In this document: in pieces, positions 7,352 through 15,541 of the stretch
Layout: each line of letters starts with the position of its first letter
Numbering within the stretch: position 1 is the first letter of the stretch
DNA from: CAZPBC01 sp964584775
Lineage (GTDB): Bacteria > Chlamydiota > Chlamydiia > Chlamydiales > SLFE01
Length of the DNA: 31,308 nucleotides
Reading direction: 5' to 3'
Assembly (NCBI GenBank): GCA_964584775.1
Contig: CAZPBC010000020.1
Location: 1-31,308, forward strand
Position numbers and translations under genes: made by a program
The notes under the pieces: generated by a model
What the model saw: the letters and a program-made list of their open reading frames with translations, nothing else
Databases searched by the model: none
What the model was told of the DNA's origin: nothing

Positions 7352-8788
7352 ATGGGTCAAAAGTTTTTTGGTAGAGAGCAGGAACTTGCGCAGTTGCGGC
7401 GACTACAGAAGAAATCAGGGGCAAGCTTAGTCGTTGTTCGAGGGAGAAGAAGAATAGGTAAAAGTCGTCTTCTTGAGGAATTTGGGAAAGAAATGAAAAG
7501 TCTATTTTTTACAGGGCTTCCTCCGAATCAACACACAACGGCTCAAACACAACGGAATGAATTTGCAAAGCAGCTTGAAAGAGCAGGAATCCATGGGATT
7601 AGATCAGATGATTGGAGTGACTTATTTTGGAATCTTTCTGCACACACACAGAGAGGACGTATTCTTATCGTACTAGATGAAATTTCGTGGATGGGGGGAA
7701 AAGACCCTGATTTTTTAGGAAAGTTGAAAACGATGTGGGATTTACACTTTAGTAAGAATTCTAAATTGGTGTTAGTTTTGTGTGGTTCTATTTCATCCTG
7801 GATTGAAGAGAATATTTTGAAGCACACCGGTTTTTTGGGAAGAATTTCTCTAGATCTAGTTCTAGAAGAAATGTCTCTTCAATCATGCAATCAATTTTGG
7901 GGTGCGAAAAAAAGTCGAGTGAATCCTCTAGAAAAATTCAAAATTTTATCTGTGACAGGAGGCGTTCCGCTTTATCTTGAACAAATTCTCCCAAGTGTTT
8001 CTTCAGAGAAAAATATTTTTGAAATGTGCTTTGAGAGAGGAAGCCTACTTTATCGAGAATTTGAAAATATTTTTTCAGATCTCTTTTCAAAAAAGAGTAA
8101 GATGTACAAAGAAATAATATATTCTTTATCAGGTGCATCAAAAAGTCAATCTACAATTCTATCAGATCTGGGAAAATCTCACGGGGGAGTTTATACAAAT
8201 TATCTAGAGGATTTAGTTAGTGCCGGATTCATAAAAAAAGATTTCACTTGGAATTTTGAGACAGGAAAAACTGGAAGAGATCATCGATACAGACTAAGTG
8301 ATAATTATCTTCGATTCTACTTGAAGTACATTCTTCCCAATCAATCAAAAATTGAAAAAGGAATCTTTGCTGAGAGTTCTATAAGTACGCTAAGGAACTG
8401 GGAAGGAATTATGGGATTGCAGTTTGAAAATCTAGTGTCTCATAATCGGAAAGATTTAATTAGGTTTTTAGAAATTTCTTCTTCTGAGATTGTGATGGAA
8501 GGTCCCTTTTTTCAAAAACCCACGATAAGGAAAAAGGGTTGTCAAATTGATTATATGATTCAAACGAAATTCAACACTCTATATGTTTGTGAAGTTAAAT
8601 TTCTTAAAAAGAGAGTTGGAGTTCAAGTAATAGAAGAAGTTCAAGAAAAAATCGACAAATTGAAGTTGCCAAGGAGTTTTTCTGTTAGGCCTACGCTGAT
8701 TCATGTCAATGGAGTGACAGATGAGCTTATTGAAGAAGACTATTTTGATAAAGTCATTGATTTTGGGCAGTTTTTAGTTGGTGAGTAG
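7352..8788 (+). CDS. AAA-type ATPase of the ATPase_2/DUF234 family with C-terminal PD-(D/E)xK-like domain
   Basis: A 478-residue protein. It opens with FFGREQELAQL, then Walker A GRRRIGKS (about 31-38), Walker B ILIVLDEISWM, and a sensor-like LVLVLCGSISSW, the standard order of the 'archaeal ATPase' family. A winged-helix-like middle part follows (SLSGASKSQSTILSDLG, YLEDLVSAGFIKKD, YRLSDNYLRFYLKY). The end, CQIDYMIQTKFNTLYVCEVKF, has the D...E-x-K spacing of a PD-(D/E)xK nuclease fold (DUF234). I chose ATG 7352 over TTG 7346 because AAGAAAGG sits at proper spacing. The gene is strongly AT-rich (16 G+C in the 60 bases 8101-8160) compared with its neighbours, which suggests recent transfer. It is flanked by palindromes and convergent with the next gene. 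Cellular role is not established for this family. Confidence 0.85.
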   Translation: MGQKFFGREQELAQLRRLQKKSGASLVVVRGRRRIGKSRLLEEFGKEMKSLFFTGLPPNQHTTAQTQRNEFAKQLERAGIHGIRSDDWSDLFWNLSAHTQRGRILIVLDEISWMGGKDPDFLGKLKTMWDLHFSKNSKLVLVLCGSISSWIEENILKHTGFLGRISLDLVLEEMSLQSCNQFWGAKKSRVNPLEKFKILSVTGGVPLYLEQILPSVSSEKNIFEMCFERGSLLYREFENIFSDLFSKKSKMYKEIIYSLSGASKSQSTILSDLGKSHGGVYTNYLEDLVSAGFIKKDFTWNFETGKTGRDHRYRLSDNYLRFYLKYILPNQSKIEKGIFAESSISTLRNWEGIMGLQFENLVSHNRKDLIRFLEISSSEIVMEGPFFQKPTIRKKGCQIDYMIQTKFNTLYVCEVKFLKKRVGVQVIEEVQEKIDKLKLPRSFSVRPTLIHVNGVTDELIEEDYFDKVIDFGQFLVGE

Positions 8789-8798
8789 TAGGCTGGAA

Positions 8799-10208
8799 CT
8801 AGAAGTCGGGTGTGTGTAAACCTTGAGACTTGACGAACTCAAAGTGCGCTACAGCAGAGAGGGCAGCGATAGGATTATTTGTAAGTTCTGAGTGATCGAG
8901 GAGAAGAAGGCCTACAAGAAAGTCTCCGTAGCAGTCCCTAAAGTCACCGTGGCATCCGTTGAGTCTCTTGAGAGGTCCTATGAAGATAGAGATGTCCTCA
9001 ACTGCCATATGTCTGATTGCCTGTTCAAAGTAGCATTGCATTTGTTTCGACAATAGATCATCAAATAGGATGGGTGGACCTGATAGAGCGATTCGAGCAA
9101 ATTCTTCATTTTTTTCGAAACCACCAAATCCATTTTCAAAAAGGTAACTCAGCGGTTGAAAAGCGTCTTCTATTCCTTTTCCAGCTAAATAGAGGAGATG
9201 AAACGAAGCCTGCTTGCTTGCGGCGGCCGCGAGAAGAGCATAGGGATTGTAGGTTTCACATACTTCTGAGGGCAGAGCTGCTGGCGGATAGAGCAGCAAG
9301 AGAGCCAGTCGGTAGCAGGCAAGTGGATCCTGACTTTGACCAATTGCATAGTGGTACATCATCGAAGCTTTATCCAGGCGTTGCTCGTACGCTTCGTAGT
9401 AGACATCTTCTAGAAGACCTAGATAGGTGACTGCGCGCGCATGATGTGCTCCATCTTCTAGAGAGATCTTTGTGAGTGTTTCAAGTGAGGGGAGATGACC
9501 TTGTCGAGTGGCGAGATAGAAGAACTCGACTGCGAGGTCCACGTCGCCCTCCTCTAGATATTGCTCAGCTTTCAGGTGGAGAGCAGGTGGATGATCGAGT
9601 TCGACTGCCTTGTCGAGCCACACCTGAGCTTCCTCTGATTTCTGCCCAAGATTTAGGCACAGTTGAACCATTGCTTCGGCTTTGTCTTCCTTCGCTGCCT
9701 CTCTGAGCCGACTCTCTTCCGATAGGGTTTCTAGCACTTTGTCTGAGGTTGTAAAACCACGAGGGCGATACTTCGTCAGATCCACCATTCTGAGAACACG
9801 TCGTGCAGTTTCTCGGGGATTTCTGCGAGCCCGCAAACGCCTCGCCTGTGCCTCTGTGAACACAGATAAAAGGAGTTCGTCTATCAATGGGGAACGTCGC
9901 ACACTCCTATTTGGTCGAAGGTAGGGAATGGTTTTCAATAAAGCCCCAAACGATGCCCCTCTAAAGAGTTTCATGCGCCCATTGAGGTGGGCAAGGAGGT
10001 TGCCGTTCAGTTGAAGTTCGCCCTGACGCTCCAGTGGAGTGACGCTCTCCCAAAGTTCTTGGATTCTCTCGTCCGTTGCGCTGTCTAACTCACCGAGTAT
10101 TCCTTCTTGTCCGGGGCGTGAGCAGCAGGCGTATCTGAGGAGTGCTCGACTCTGTTCCGGTTCTGAGTAGATCTCTCTTAAAGTGGAAAGGAGTGTGGGA
10201 GTTGTCAT
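8799..10208 (-). CDS. Sel1/TPR-like repeat protein
   Basis: A 469-residue protein with no signal peptide. From about residue 170 to 400 it contains helix-turn-helix repeats of Sel1 type: KAEAMVQLCLNLGQKSEEAQ, WLDKAVELDHPPALHLKAEQ, AVEFFYLATRQGHLPSLETL, and a DPLACYRLALLLLYPP unit. The first 165 residues are basic and helical (RRLRARRNPRETARRVLRM) with no domain I recognise. Such repeats are protein-binding scaffolds and are common among effectors and regulators of amoeba-associated bacteria. It is convergent with the ATPase gene (10 bases between stops) and divergent from the barrel gene. ATG at 10208 has only a weak ribosome site. Confidence 0.75.
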   Translation of the reverse strand: MTTPTLLSTLREIYSEPEQSRALLRYACCSRPGQEGILGELDSATDERIQELWESVTPLERQGELQLNGNLLAHLNGRMKLFRGASFGALLKTIPYLRPNRSVRRSPLIDELLLSVFTEAQARRLRARRNPRETARRVLRMVDLTKYRPRGFTTSDKVLETLSEESRLREAAKEDKAEAMVQLCLNLGQKSEEAQVWLDKAVELDHPPALHLKAEQYLEEGDVDLAVEFFYLATRQGHLPSLETLTKISLEDGAHHARAVTYLGLLEDVYYEAYEQRLDKASMMYHYAIGQSQDPLACYRLALLLLYPPAALPSEVCETYNPYALLAAAASKQASFHLLYLAGKGIEDAFQPLSYLFENGFGGFEKNEEFARIALSGPPILFDDLLSKQMQCYFEQAIRHMAVEDISIFIGPLKRLNGCHGDFRDCYGDFLVGLLLLDHSELTNNPIAALSAVAHFEFVKSQGLHTPDF

Positions 10209-10559
10209 GAAAACACCAAAATCAATAGATGACTATACTTGATTCAGTTGACGCGCTGCTTGACTGTTTGGACTCTCTCTCATTGTGACAAGACGAAGTG
10301 TTTCATAGTAGCTGTCTGTGGAAAACAGGGTTCTACTCAGATTTGGATTTTGCGCGGGAATCATTTTTTTTATTACCTCTCCTCTATATTTCTCAAATCA
10401 AAGATATATAATAAGGTTACTATTCTAAGAAGTCAATTTATAAAAAATGAAATTTACAGATGGAATATACCATATGTTAATTCATTTTATCTTCTTTGGT
10501 TTTCAAAATTCTTTGATAGGGTTATGATCCGCATGAAACCACGTCACTAAGGGGAAACG
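10209..10559. other. Intergenic region between divergent genes
   Basis: These 351 bases become AT-rich from about 10370. No RNA gene or convincing conserved protein was found. AAGGGG at 10549-10554 is the ribosome site of the barrel gene at 10560. A TATAGT box on the minus strand, about 25-35 bases before the Sel1-protein start, could be a -10 element, but no good -35 accompanies it. Promoters for both divergent genes must lie here. Confidence 0.5.
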
Positions 10560-11306
10560 ATGAAACCACTACTCTTTTTTCTCACGCTCTTCCTTCCCTT
10601 TCACCTGAAGGGAGGAGAGATCACCTCCTATATCGGCCCCCACTTCAACTACTCTGTTGTCCAGTTTGAGCAGCCTCAAAAGCTCTATGGGTATCTAGGA
10701 GGACTCCAGGCCGGTCTGGGCTACCAGAACTGCTATTTTCAAACAGGTGTTGCCTTTGAAGGGAGTTGGGACGCTCTCTACTTTAGAGGAGATCCAGCTC
10801 AGGTAAGCAGTCTCTCTGAGTATTTTGTTGTTGGGAGGGTGGGCCCACGATCTTTAAATTGGTGCTGTTTAGAGATGAACCCGTATGTGGGTTTTGGATG
10901 GCATCGTTTTAGGAACCTTGAGCTTCCAGACACCATCAACCTCTGCTACCGCTATGACAAGCTCTATGTACCGGTGGGAATCGAGCTGGCGTACCCGATC
11001 TTTTGCCACGTCCGCTCCTCTCTTTTGGTTGAGTGGAGACCAGATGTCTACTCCACATTGCATGTAGATTCGATGCAAGTCGATAACCGCTTATGTCATG
11101 GTTTTCGAGTCGAAATGCCTTTTGAGATGAGTGGCTTTCAGCCAAGCTGTAGCTCTTGCTGTTACTCTTTGTCACTGGCTCCTTTCTTTGATTGGGCCGG
11201 TTTCGGTGCCTCAGAAGATGAGGATCCCAATGGGGTTCCCATCGATATTCCCGAGACGACGCGTTGGAGCTTAGGGCTGCGTTTTTTGATGAACTATGAC
11301 TTTTAA
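10560..11306 (+). CDS. Predicted outer-membrane beta-barrel protein, cysteine-pair rich
   Basis: A 248-residue protein with an N-terminal signal peptide (MKPLLFFLTLFLPFHLKGGE; cleavage probably near residue 18-19). The rest alternates hydrophobic and polar residues as in barrel strands (YLGGLQAGLGYQNCYFQTGV; NPYVGFGWHRF) and ends in LRFLMNYDF, a C-terminal aromatic typical of outer-membrane barrels. It has Cys pairs (NWCCLEM, SSCCYS), a feature of disulfide-linked chlamydial outer-membrane proteins. The segment CCLEMNPYVGFGW resembles CCLYPYVGVGLGY of the barrel at 12937-13533, so the two may be distant paralogues. It lies 15 bases before the haloperoxidase homologue, likely one transcript. 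Confidence 0.75.
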   Translation: MKPLLFFLTLFLPFHLKGGEITSYIGPHFNYSVVQFEQPQKLYGYLGGLQAGLGYQNCYFQTGVAFEGSWDALYFRGDPAQVSSLSEYFVVGRVGPRSLNWCCLEMNPYVGFGWHRFRNLELPDTINLCYRYDKLYVPVGIELAYPIFCHVRSSLLVEWRPDVYSTLHVDSMQVDNRLCHGFRVEMPFEMSGFQPSCSSCCYSLSLAPFFDWAGFGASEDEDPNGVPIDIPETTRWSLGLRFLMNYDF

Positions 11307-11321
11307 ATAGGAGATGATTCC

Positions 11322-12929
11322 GTGTACCGTTTTCTACTCACTCTGATAATTGTAACTCCGATGACCTGCTCTGCTCTATCACGCTCTGAGTTTTTTCAAA
11401 TGAGACGGAACGTGCGGCAAGTTCAGGGACCGACTGTCAAAGCTAAAGTCATGCGTTACACTGAAGAGAAAGAGATGCTAGATCAGGAGCTCAATAAGGA
11501 TCAGGAGCTCTACCCAGATTTAAGAGGAAATTATGGAAAGGCACTCATGCACGAAGCGTCAGGATTCATCACTCCCGCGGCCTACCAATCACTCGTCACC
11601 GCTCTTGATAATGAAAGCCCAGCGAGCTTTGATTCGATCCTTCTTGGGATTGGAACTGTCAAGCTCACGAACCCCCAAGCTTCCTTAGCCTATTCGCTTC
11701 CTGCTTGCGACAGCTGGATCAATATCATGCCTCCCGCTCCCGCCTTCGCTTCAGCCCAAACGGCTGGTGAAATGGTAGAGCTCTACTGGACAGTTTTAGC
11801 GAGGGATGTCCCTTTTAATCAGTTTGGAAGCGACTCCATCGTCGCAGACGCCGTTGCTGAGCTCAATACACTGAGCGACTTTCGAGGTCCTAAGGTGGGT
11901 GGAGTGGTGACCCCGGGCACTTTTTTAAGAGGAAACACACCCGGAGATCTGATTGGTCCCTACATTTCGCAGTTTTTGTATCTCGATGTTCCTTACGGTG
12001 CGACGGTCAACCAGCAGCTTTATAATGTTCCGTTAGGTGCTTTTGGTGGGACGCGCAACTGCTTTATGTATAGGATGCATTCCTGGTTGAATGTTATCAG
12101 TGGTGGAGGGACGAGCAATCAGATCCTCCTCGATTCAGACCGTCACTTCCTCCGCACTCCTCGAGATCTTGGAGAGTATGTGCACCATGACTTTCCTCTG
12201 CAAACCTATCTAAATGCGTTGTTGATTCTGAATTCTTATGGAAGAAATGCGCTTGATCCGAATAACCCTTATAAAGACAACCCCACCCAAGATGGGTTTG
12301 CAACGTTTGGGATCGGTCAGTATTTAGAGTTGTTAGGAGAGGCGGTTCAAGAGGGACTGAAAACGGCGTGGTATCAAAAATGGCAAGTCAACCGTCGAGC
12401 GTGTCCTGAAGAGTATGGTTTCTATGTGCACAAGCAGGTAGAAGATAACATGCCTCTTGGGATTAGCACAGAGCTGACCGACTCCGATGTGTTGCCGAAA
12501 ATCCATGCGATTTTCGGAACCTACCTTCTCGCACAATCCTATCCCGAAGGATGTCCCACCCATCCCGCTTACCCCGCAGGGCATGCTGTGGTTGCAGGAG
12601 CTTGTGTCACGATTTTAAAAGCCCTCTTTGATGAGGATTTTGAAATTCGCAGGCCTGTGGAGCCGAGCGCAGATAATAAGTACCTGATTTATTACAGTGG
12701 GAAACTGCATGTGGGCAATGAGTTGAATAAACTCGCTGCCAATATTTCCCTCGGCCGCGATCACGCAGGTGTCCACTATCGAAGTGATGGGTATGATGGT
12801 CTCCTCCTTGGAGAGAAGGTAGCCATCGACATCTTAGAGAATGCCTCTTTCCTTCCGAATGAAAATTTTGCAGGTTTTGAGCTCACCAAATTCGACGGAA
12901 CGCGCATCACTGTTGGAGCTAAAAAATAA
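11322..12929 (+). CDS. Exported vanadium-dependent haloperoxidase/PAP2-type homologue with altered active site
   Basis: A 535-residue protein with a GTG start and AGGAGA 8-9 bases upstream, then an N-terminal signal peptide (YRFLLTLIIVTPMTCSALS). The C-terminal half matches the active-site blocks of algal-type vanadium bromoperoxidases: KWQVNRRACPEEYG (Lys353), HPAYPAGHAVVAGA (His414, Gly420, His421) and GRDHAGVHYRSDG (Arg479, His485). Spacings K+8 and R+6 match the known family. Two vanadate-binding positions are changed: Arg is Cys361 ('RPE' to 'CPE') and Ser is Ala419 ('PSGH' to 'PAGH'). The fold also covers PAP2 phosphatases, so either activity, or reduced activity, is possible. It is predicted periplasmic or outer-surface, sandwiched between two barrel genes. 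Confidence 0.82.
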   Translation: MYRFLLTLIIVTPMTCSALSRSEFFQMRRNVRQVQGPTVKAKVMRYTEEKEMLDQELNKDQELYPDLRGNYGKALMHEASGFITPAAYQSLVTALDNESPASFDSILLGIGTVKLTNPQASLAYSLPACDSWINIMPPAPAFASAQTAGEMVELYWTVLARDVPFNQFGSDSIVADAVAELNTLSDFRGPKVGGVVTPGTFLRGNTPGDLIGPYISQFLYLDVPYGATVNQQLYNVPLGAFGGTRNCFMYRMHSWLNVISGGGTSNQILLDSDRHFLRTPRDLGEYVHHDFPLQTYLNALLILNSYGRNALDPNNPYKDNPTQDGFATFGIGQYLELLGEAVQEGLKTAWYQKWQVNRRACPEEYGFYVHKQVEDNMPLGISTELTDSDVLPKIHAIFGTYLLAQSYPEGCPTHPAYPAGHAVVAGACVTILKALFDEDFEIRRPVEPSADNKYLIYYSGKLHVGNELNKLAANISLGRDHAGVHYRSDGYDGLLLGEKVAIDILENASFLPNENFAGFELTKFDGTRITVGAKK

Positions 12930-12936
12930 CAAGCCT

Positions 12937-13533
12937 TTAAAAAAAGTGCTTTAGGGCTAAGAGGGCTGAGTGGTGCTTGAGCTTTCCTCCGCGGTCAAAG
13001 TAGCGGTATTCGAGAGAGAGGTGGTTGAACGCATCCAATTTGTAGGCGAGTCCACCGATTCCCTGTACAGCGATGTGTCCTTCATGGAGGGAGTGTCGGT
13101 CGTCATCATCAGAGATGATCGTCTGTTGGGCAGAGTAGCCCAGTCCGACTCCCACGTAGGGGTAGAGGCAGCATTGCGGGAAGAGGTCGAGGTAGGCGTT
13201 TCCCATGAAGCTCAGGATACCTGTTCCACTTTCAATAGAAGAGTCGTCGAAGAGAGGAGCCTGCACATCGACCCAATTGTGTCGGAAGGCAACCTCTGCT
13301 TCATAGCGGAGGTAGCCGCTGCGGACGCCCGCGTTGATTCCTGCAATAAAACCTTGATAACTAGAGATTTCAATAAAGTCGTCCGTCACTGGAGGAATCA
13401 CATTTCCCCCACCAAAGATTCCTAGGTAGAAGGGGCTCGGTTGCATTTCTTTGCGGCATTCGGGAGAGCAGCAGGGCTCGGCAGTGAGGTAACCAGAGGT
13501 AAGAAAGAGGAGTGTAAGTAGAATTTTTTTCAT
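12937..13533 (-). CDS. Small outer-membrane beta-barrel protein (opacity/OmpA-barrel type)
   Basis: A 198-residue protein with a clear signal peptide (MKKILLTLLFLTSGYLTAEP), a Cys-rich start of the mature part (CCSPECRKE), then alternating strands FYLGIFGGGNVIPPV, FIAGINAGVRSGYLRYEAEV, CCLYPYVGVGLGYS and IAVQGIGGLAYKLD. The last strand, HHSALLALKHFF, ends in Phe, as expected for barrel assembly. Length and glycine-rich strands fit eight-stranded barrels of the OmpA/opacity type. It is convergent with the haloperoxidase gene, 7 bases between stops. It is probably an envelope structural or surface protein; ligand unknown. Confidence 0.75.
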   Translation of the reverse strand: MKKILLTLLFLTSGYLTAEPCCSPECRKEMQPSPFYLGIFGGGNVIPPVTDDFIEISSYQGFIAGINAGVRSGYLRYEAEVAFRHNWVDVQAPLFDDSSIESGTGILSFMGNAYLDLFPQCCLYPYVGVGLGYSAQQTIISDDDDRHSLHEGHIAVQGIGGLAYKLDAFNHLSLEYRYFDRGGKLKHHSALLALKHFF

Positions 13534-13641
13534 TTTTCAAAGTCCTATTTTTATTTTGGAGATCCTTAAATCAACAACAGTCTTCCGGATCCCTATTAAG
13601 GAAGTATAAAATTCCGAAACTTTGCTAAAATAGTGTCCGTT

Positions 13642-14874
13642 ATGCTGAACAATGGCTTTTTTCTATTCAGTCATGAAAAGGAGCGGACGAAGGCGGCTTA
13701 CCTCTGGACGTTCATCTTGAATGCTCCCTTTTGGGCCATCTTCAATATGCTTCCGTTTATCTTAGTAAAAGATTTGGGAGCGTCTGCTTTGCAGATCACC
13801 GTGCTGGTGACTCTCAAGCCGGCGGTTTCCCTTTTATCGGTCTATTGGAGTGACTATGTGAAGGAGCGTGCGGACCGGCTCGTTCCGAACGTCGTGCTCG
13901 GCTCTGTGCTTTCCAAAATTCCCTTTCTCTTCCTTCCCTGGATCACCAATATCTGGATGATCATCGGCATCTACGCTTTTTATATGCTTTTGCAGCGGGG
14001 AGTGGTGCCTGCATGGATGGAGCTTTTGAAGTTGGGGGTAGAAAAAGAGAGCCGCAGCCGGATTGTTTCTTATGGAATCACACTCTCTTATGTGGCCAGC
14101 GCCATCTTCCCTGTCTTCTTTGGGTGGATGATGGATGACTACGACGAGGCGTGGCGGATCATTTTCCCCATCGTCTCTCTCTTTTCTCTGGTCTCGCTTT
14201 ACTTCCAGCTGCAGATCCCAGCTCAAGAGGAAAACAAAGCTCCCAAGCGGGCGCTATCCCTTCTTGCCCCTTGGAAGACACTTTTTAAGCTTCTCAGAGA
14301 GCGCCGCGATTTCTTCCATTTTCAGATGGGGTTCATGCTAGGAGGATTTGGATTGATCATTTTGCAGCCGATCCTACCTGACTTCTATACCCATGTCCTC
14401 AATCTCAACTACAAAGAGCTGGGACTCGCGACCAACCTCTGTAAGGGGGTCGGTTTTGCGCTGGCTTCTCCTTTTTGGGCGAACTGGATCAGCCGTGCTC
14501 CGATCTTCCGCTTTACCTCTCTCGTGGCTTTTGTCTCAGCGCTCTTTGCGCTCCAGCTTCTCTTCGCCCAGAGCCTTTTTATCTGGCTCTTTGCTGCCTA
14601 CATCAGCTACGGGTTCATGCAGGCGGGTTCTCAACTTGTCTGGAAACTCTCAGGGCCGATCTTCAGTCCAGACGAAGACAGCTCTGCCTATACCAGTGTC
14701 AATATTTTGATGGTGGGAATTCGTGGGTTGATCGCCAACCCCCTTGGGGGACTGATTGCCTACGGGGCGGGCCTCACGGGAGTGATGCTTCTAAGCGTTT
14801 TTCTTTGTCTCTCTGGTAGCCTCTATCTTTTCCGCGCTGGCCAGCGCATGAAACTCGTCGAGGCTAGTCCATAA
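13642..14874 (+). CDS. Major facilitator superfamily transporter
   Basis: A roughly 410-residue membrane protein with about 11-12 hydrophobic segments, for example AYLWTFILNAPFWAIFNMLP, FLFLPWITNIWMIIGIYAFY, IFPIVSLFSLVSLYFQL, GFMLGGFGLIILQPILP and GLTGVMLLSVFLCLSG. A basic cytoplasmic loop in the middle (PWKTLFKLLRERRDF) separates two six-helix halves. Substrate cannot be told. ATG at 13642 is preferred; a GTG at 13633 is in frame, and neither has a clear ribosome site. Its end overlaps the convergent LRR-like gene by 11 bases. Confidence 0.8.
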   Translation: MLNNGFFLFSHEKERTKAAYLWTFILNAPFWAIFNMLPFILVKDLGASALQITVLVTLKPAVSLLSVYWSDYVKERADRLVPNVVLGSVLSKIPFLFLPWITNIWMIIGIYAFYMLLQRGVVPAWMELLKLGVEKESRSRIVSYGITLSYVASAIFPVFFGWMMDDYDEAWRIIFPIVSLFSLVSLYFQLQIPAQEENKAPKRALSLLAPWKTLFKLLRERRDFFHFQMGFMLGGFGLIILQPILPDFYTHVLNLNYKELGLATNLCKGVGFALASPFWANWISRAPIFRFTSLVAFVSALFALQLLFAQSLFIWLFAAYISYGFMQAGSQLVWKLSGPIFSPDEDSSAYTSVNILMVGIRGLIANPLGGLIAYGAGLTGVMLLSVFLCLSGSLYLFRAGQRMKLVEASP

Positions 14875-15532
14875 GAATCTGGACCACTTGACCGTGTTCA
14901 GCAGCTAACTCTTGAAGTGCTTCGGTGGTTTCGAAAGAGACACCTGAGCATCCAGTAAGCCTGAGTAGAAAACTGCACTTTGTCACGATCCCTGACAAGA
15001 TCGACTGGAAGAGAGTGTCATCGATCGTACAGTTCTCTAGAATGAGTGGTTTTGGATGGAGAACTCCTTCAAGGGCTTTTCCGAGCCACTCAAGCTCTTT
15101 TGCTTGAAGTGAGAGATGTTGGAGGGCGGTGGAACCGATAACGAGATGATATCGAAGCGCTTCAACAACGGCCTCTTCATGCTCTTCAGCGATGTCAGCA
15201 GGGATATCCGTCGTGCACAAGATTTTTCCTAGGGGCAGATCTTTATAAGCCATAGCTAAGGCAGTTTTGGCATTGGCATATTGGATGGCGGGAACTGTTT
15301 CAGACATCTCATTGAAGTAGCTGGCTGTTCCAGGAAGTCCCATTAAGTGTGCGTTTAGAGCTTGTCGTTTCAGCTCCATTTCACCATTTTGAGGGGTGGC
15401 CTTAACGGGAGGGCGGATTGAAGAAGGAGTGGCGGGCGGAGTCGGCAAGGGTGGGGATTTACGCTGGGGGACTCCTCTAGGGTCTCTTCTCTCCGGCCAG
15501 GGCTCTTTAGCTCGATGTGGGACGACTTTCAT
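14864..15532 (-). CDS. Small LRR-like partner protein of cassette 2
   Basis: A 222-residue protein with a basic, Pro-rich N-terminal tail (residues 1-50), unlike the start of its paralogue. The core aligns with the 280-residue protein at 3651-4493: ALAMAYKDLPLGKIL, IAEEHEEAVVEALRYHL, LQAKELEWLGKALEG. The C-terminus (PLILENCTIDDTLFQSILSG, FLLRLTGCSGVSFETTEALQ) looks like two or three decayed LRR units; the strong 'LDLS.N' consensus is missing. AGGAGGAG before its ATG overlaps the TAG of the 949-residue gene, the same coupling as in cassette 1. Function unknown; the conserved pairing suggests interaction with the large protein. Confidence 0.68.
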   Translation of the reverse strand: MKVVPHRAKEPWPERRDPRGVPQRKSPPLPTPPATPSSIRPPVKATPQNGEMELKRQALNAHLMGLPGTASYFNEMSETVPAIQYANAKTALAMAYKDLPLGKILCTTDIPADIAEEHEEAVVEALRYHLVIGSTALQHLSLQAKELEWLGKALEGVLHPKPLILENCTIDDTLFQSILSGIVTKCSFLLRLTGCSGVSFETTEALQELAAEHGQVVQILMD

Positions 15533-15541
15533 GCTCTCCTC

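Noticed and set aside
10239..10550. Open frame of 103 codons on the plus strand
   Set aside because: It lies in an AT-rich spacer, has no ribosome site, a composition unlike its neighbours and no recognisable pattern; it is more likely regulatory space.
12970..13425. 151-codon plus-strand frame opposite the small barrel gene
   Set aside because: The minus-strand gene has signal peptide, barrel strands and terminal Phe; the plus frame shows none of a real protein's features.
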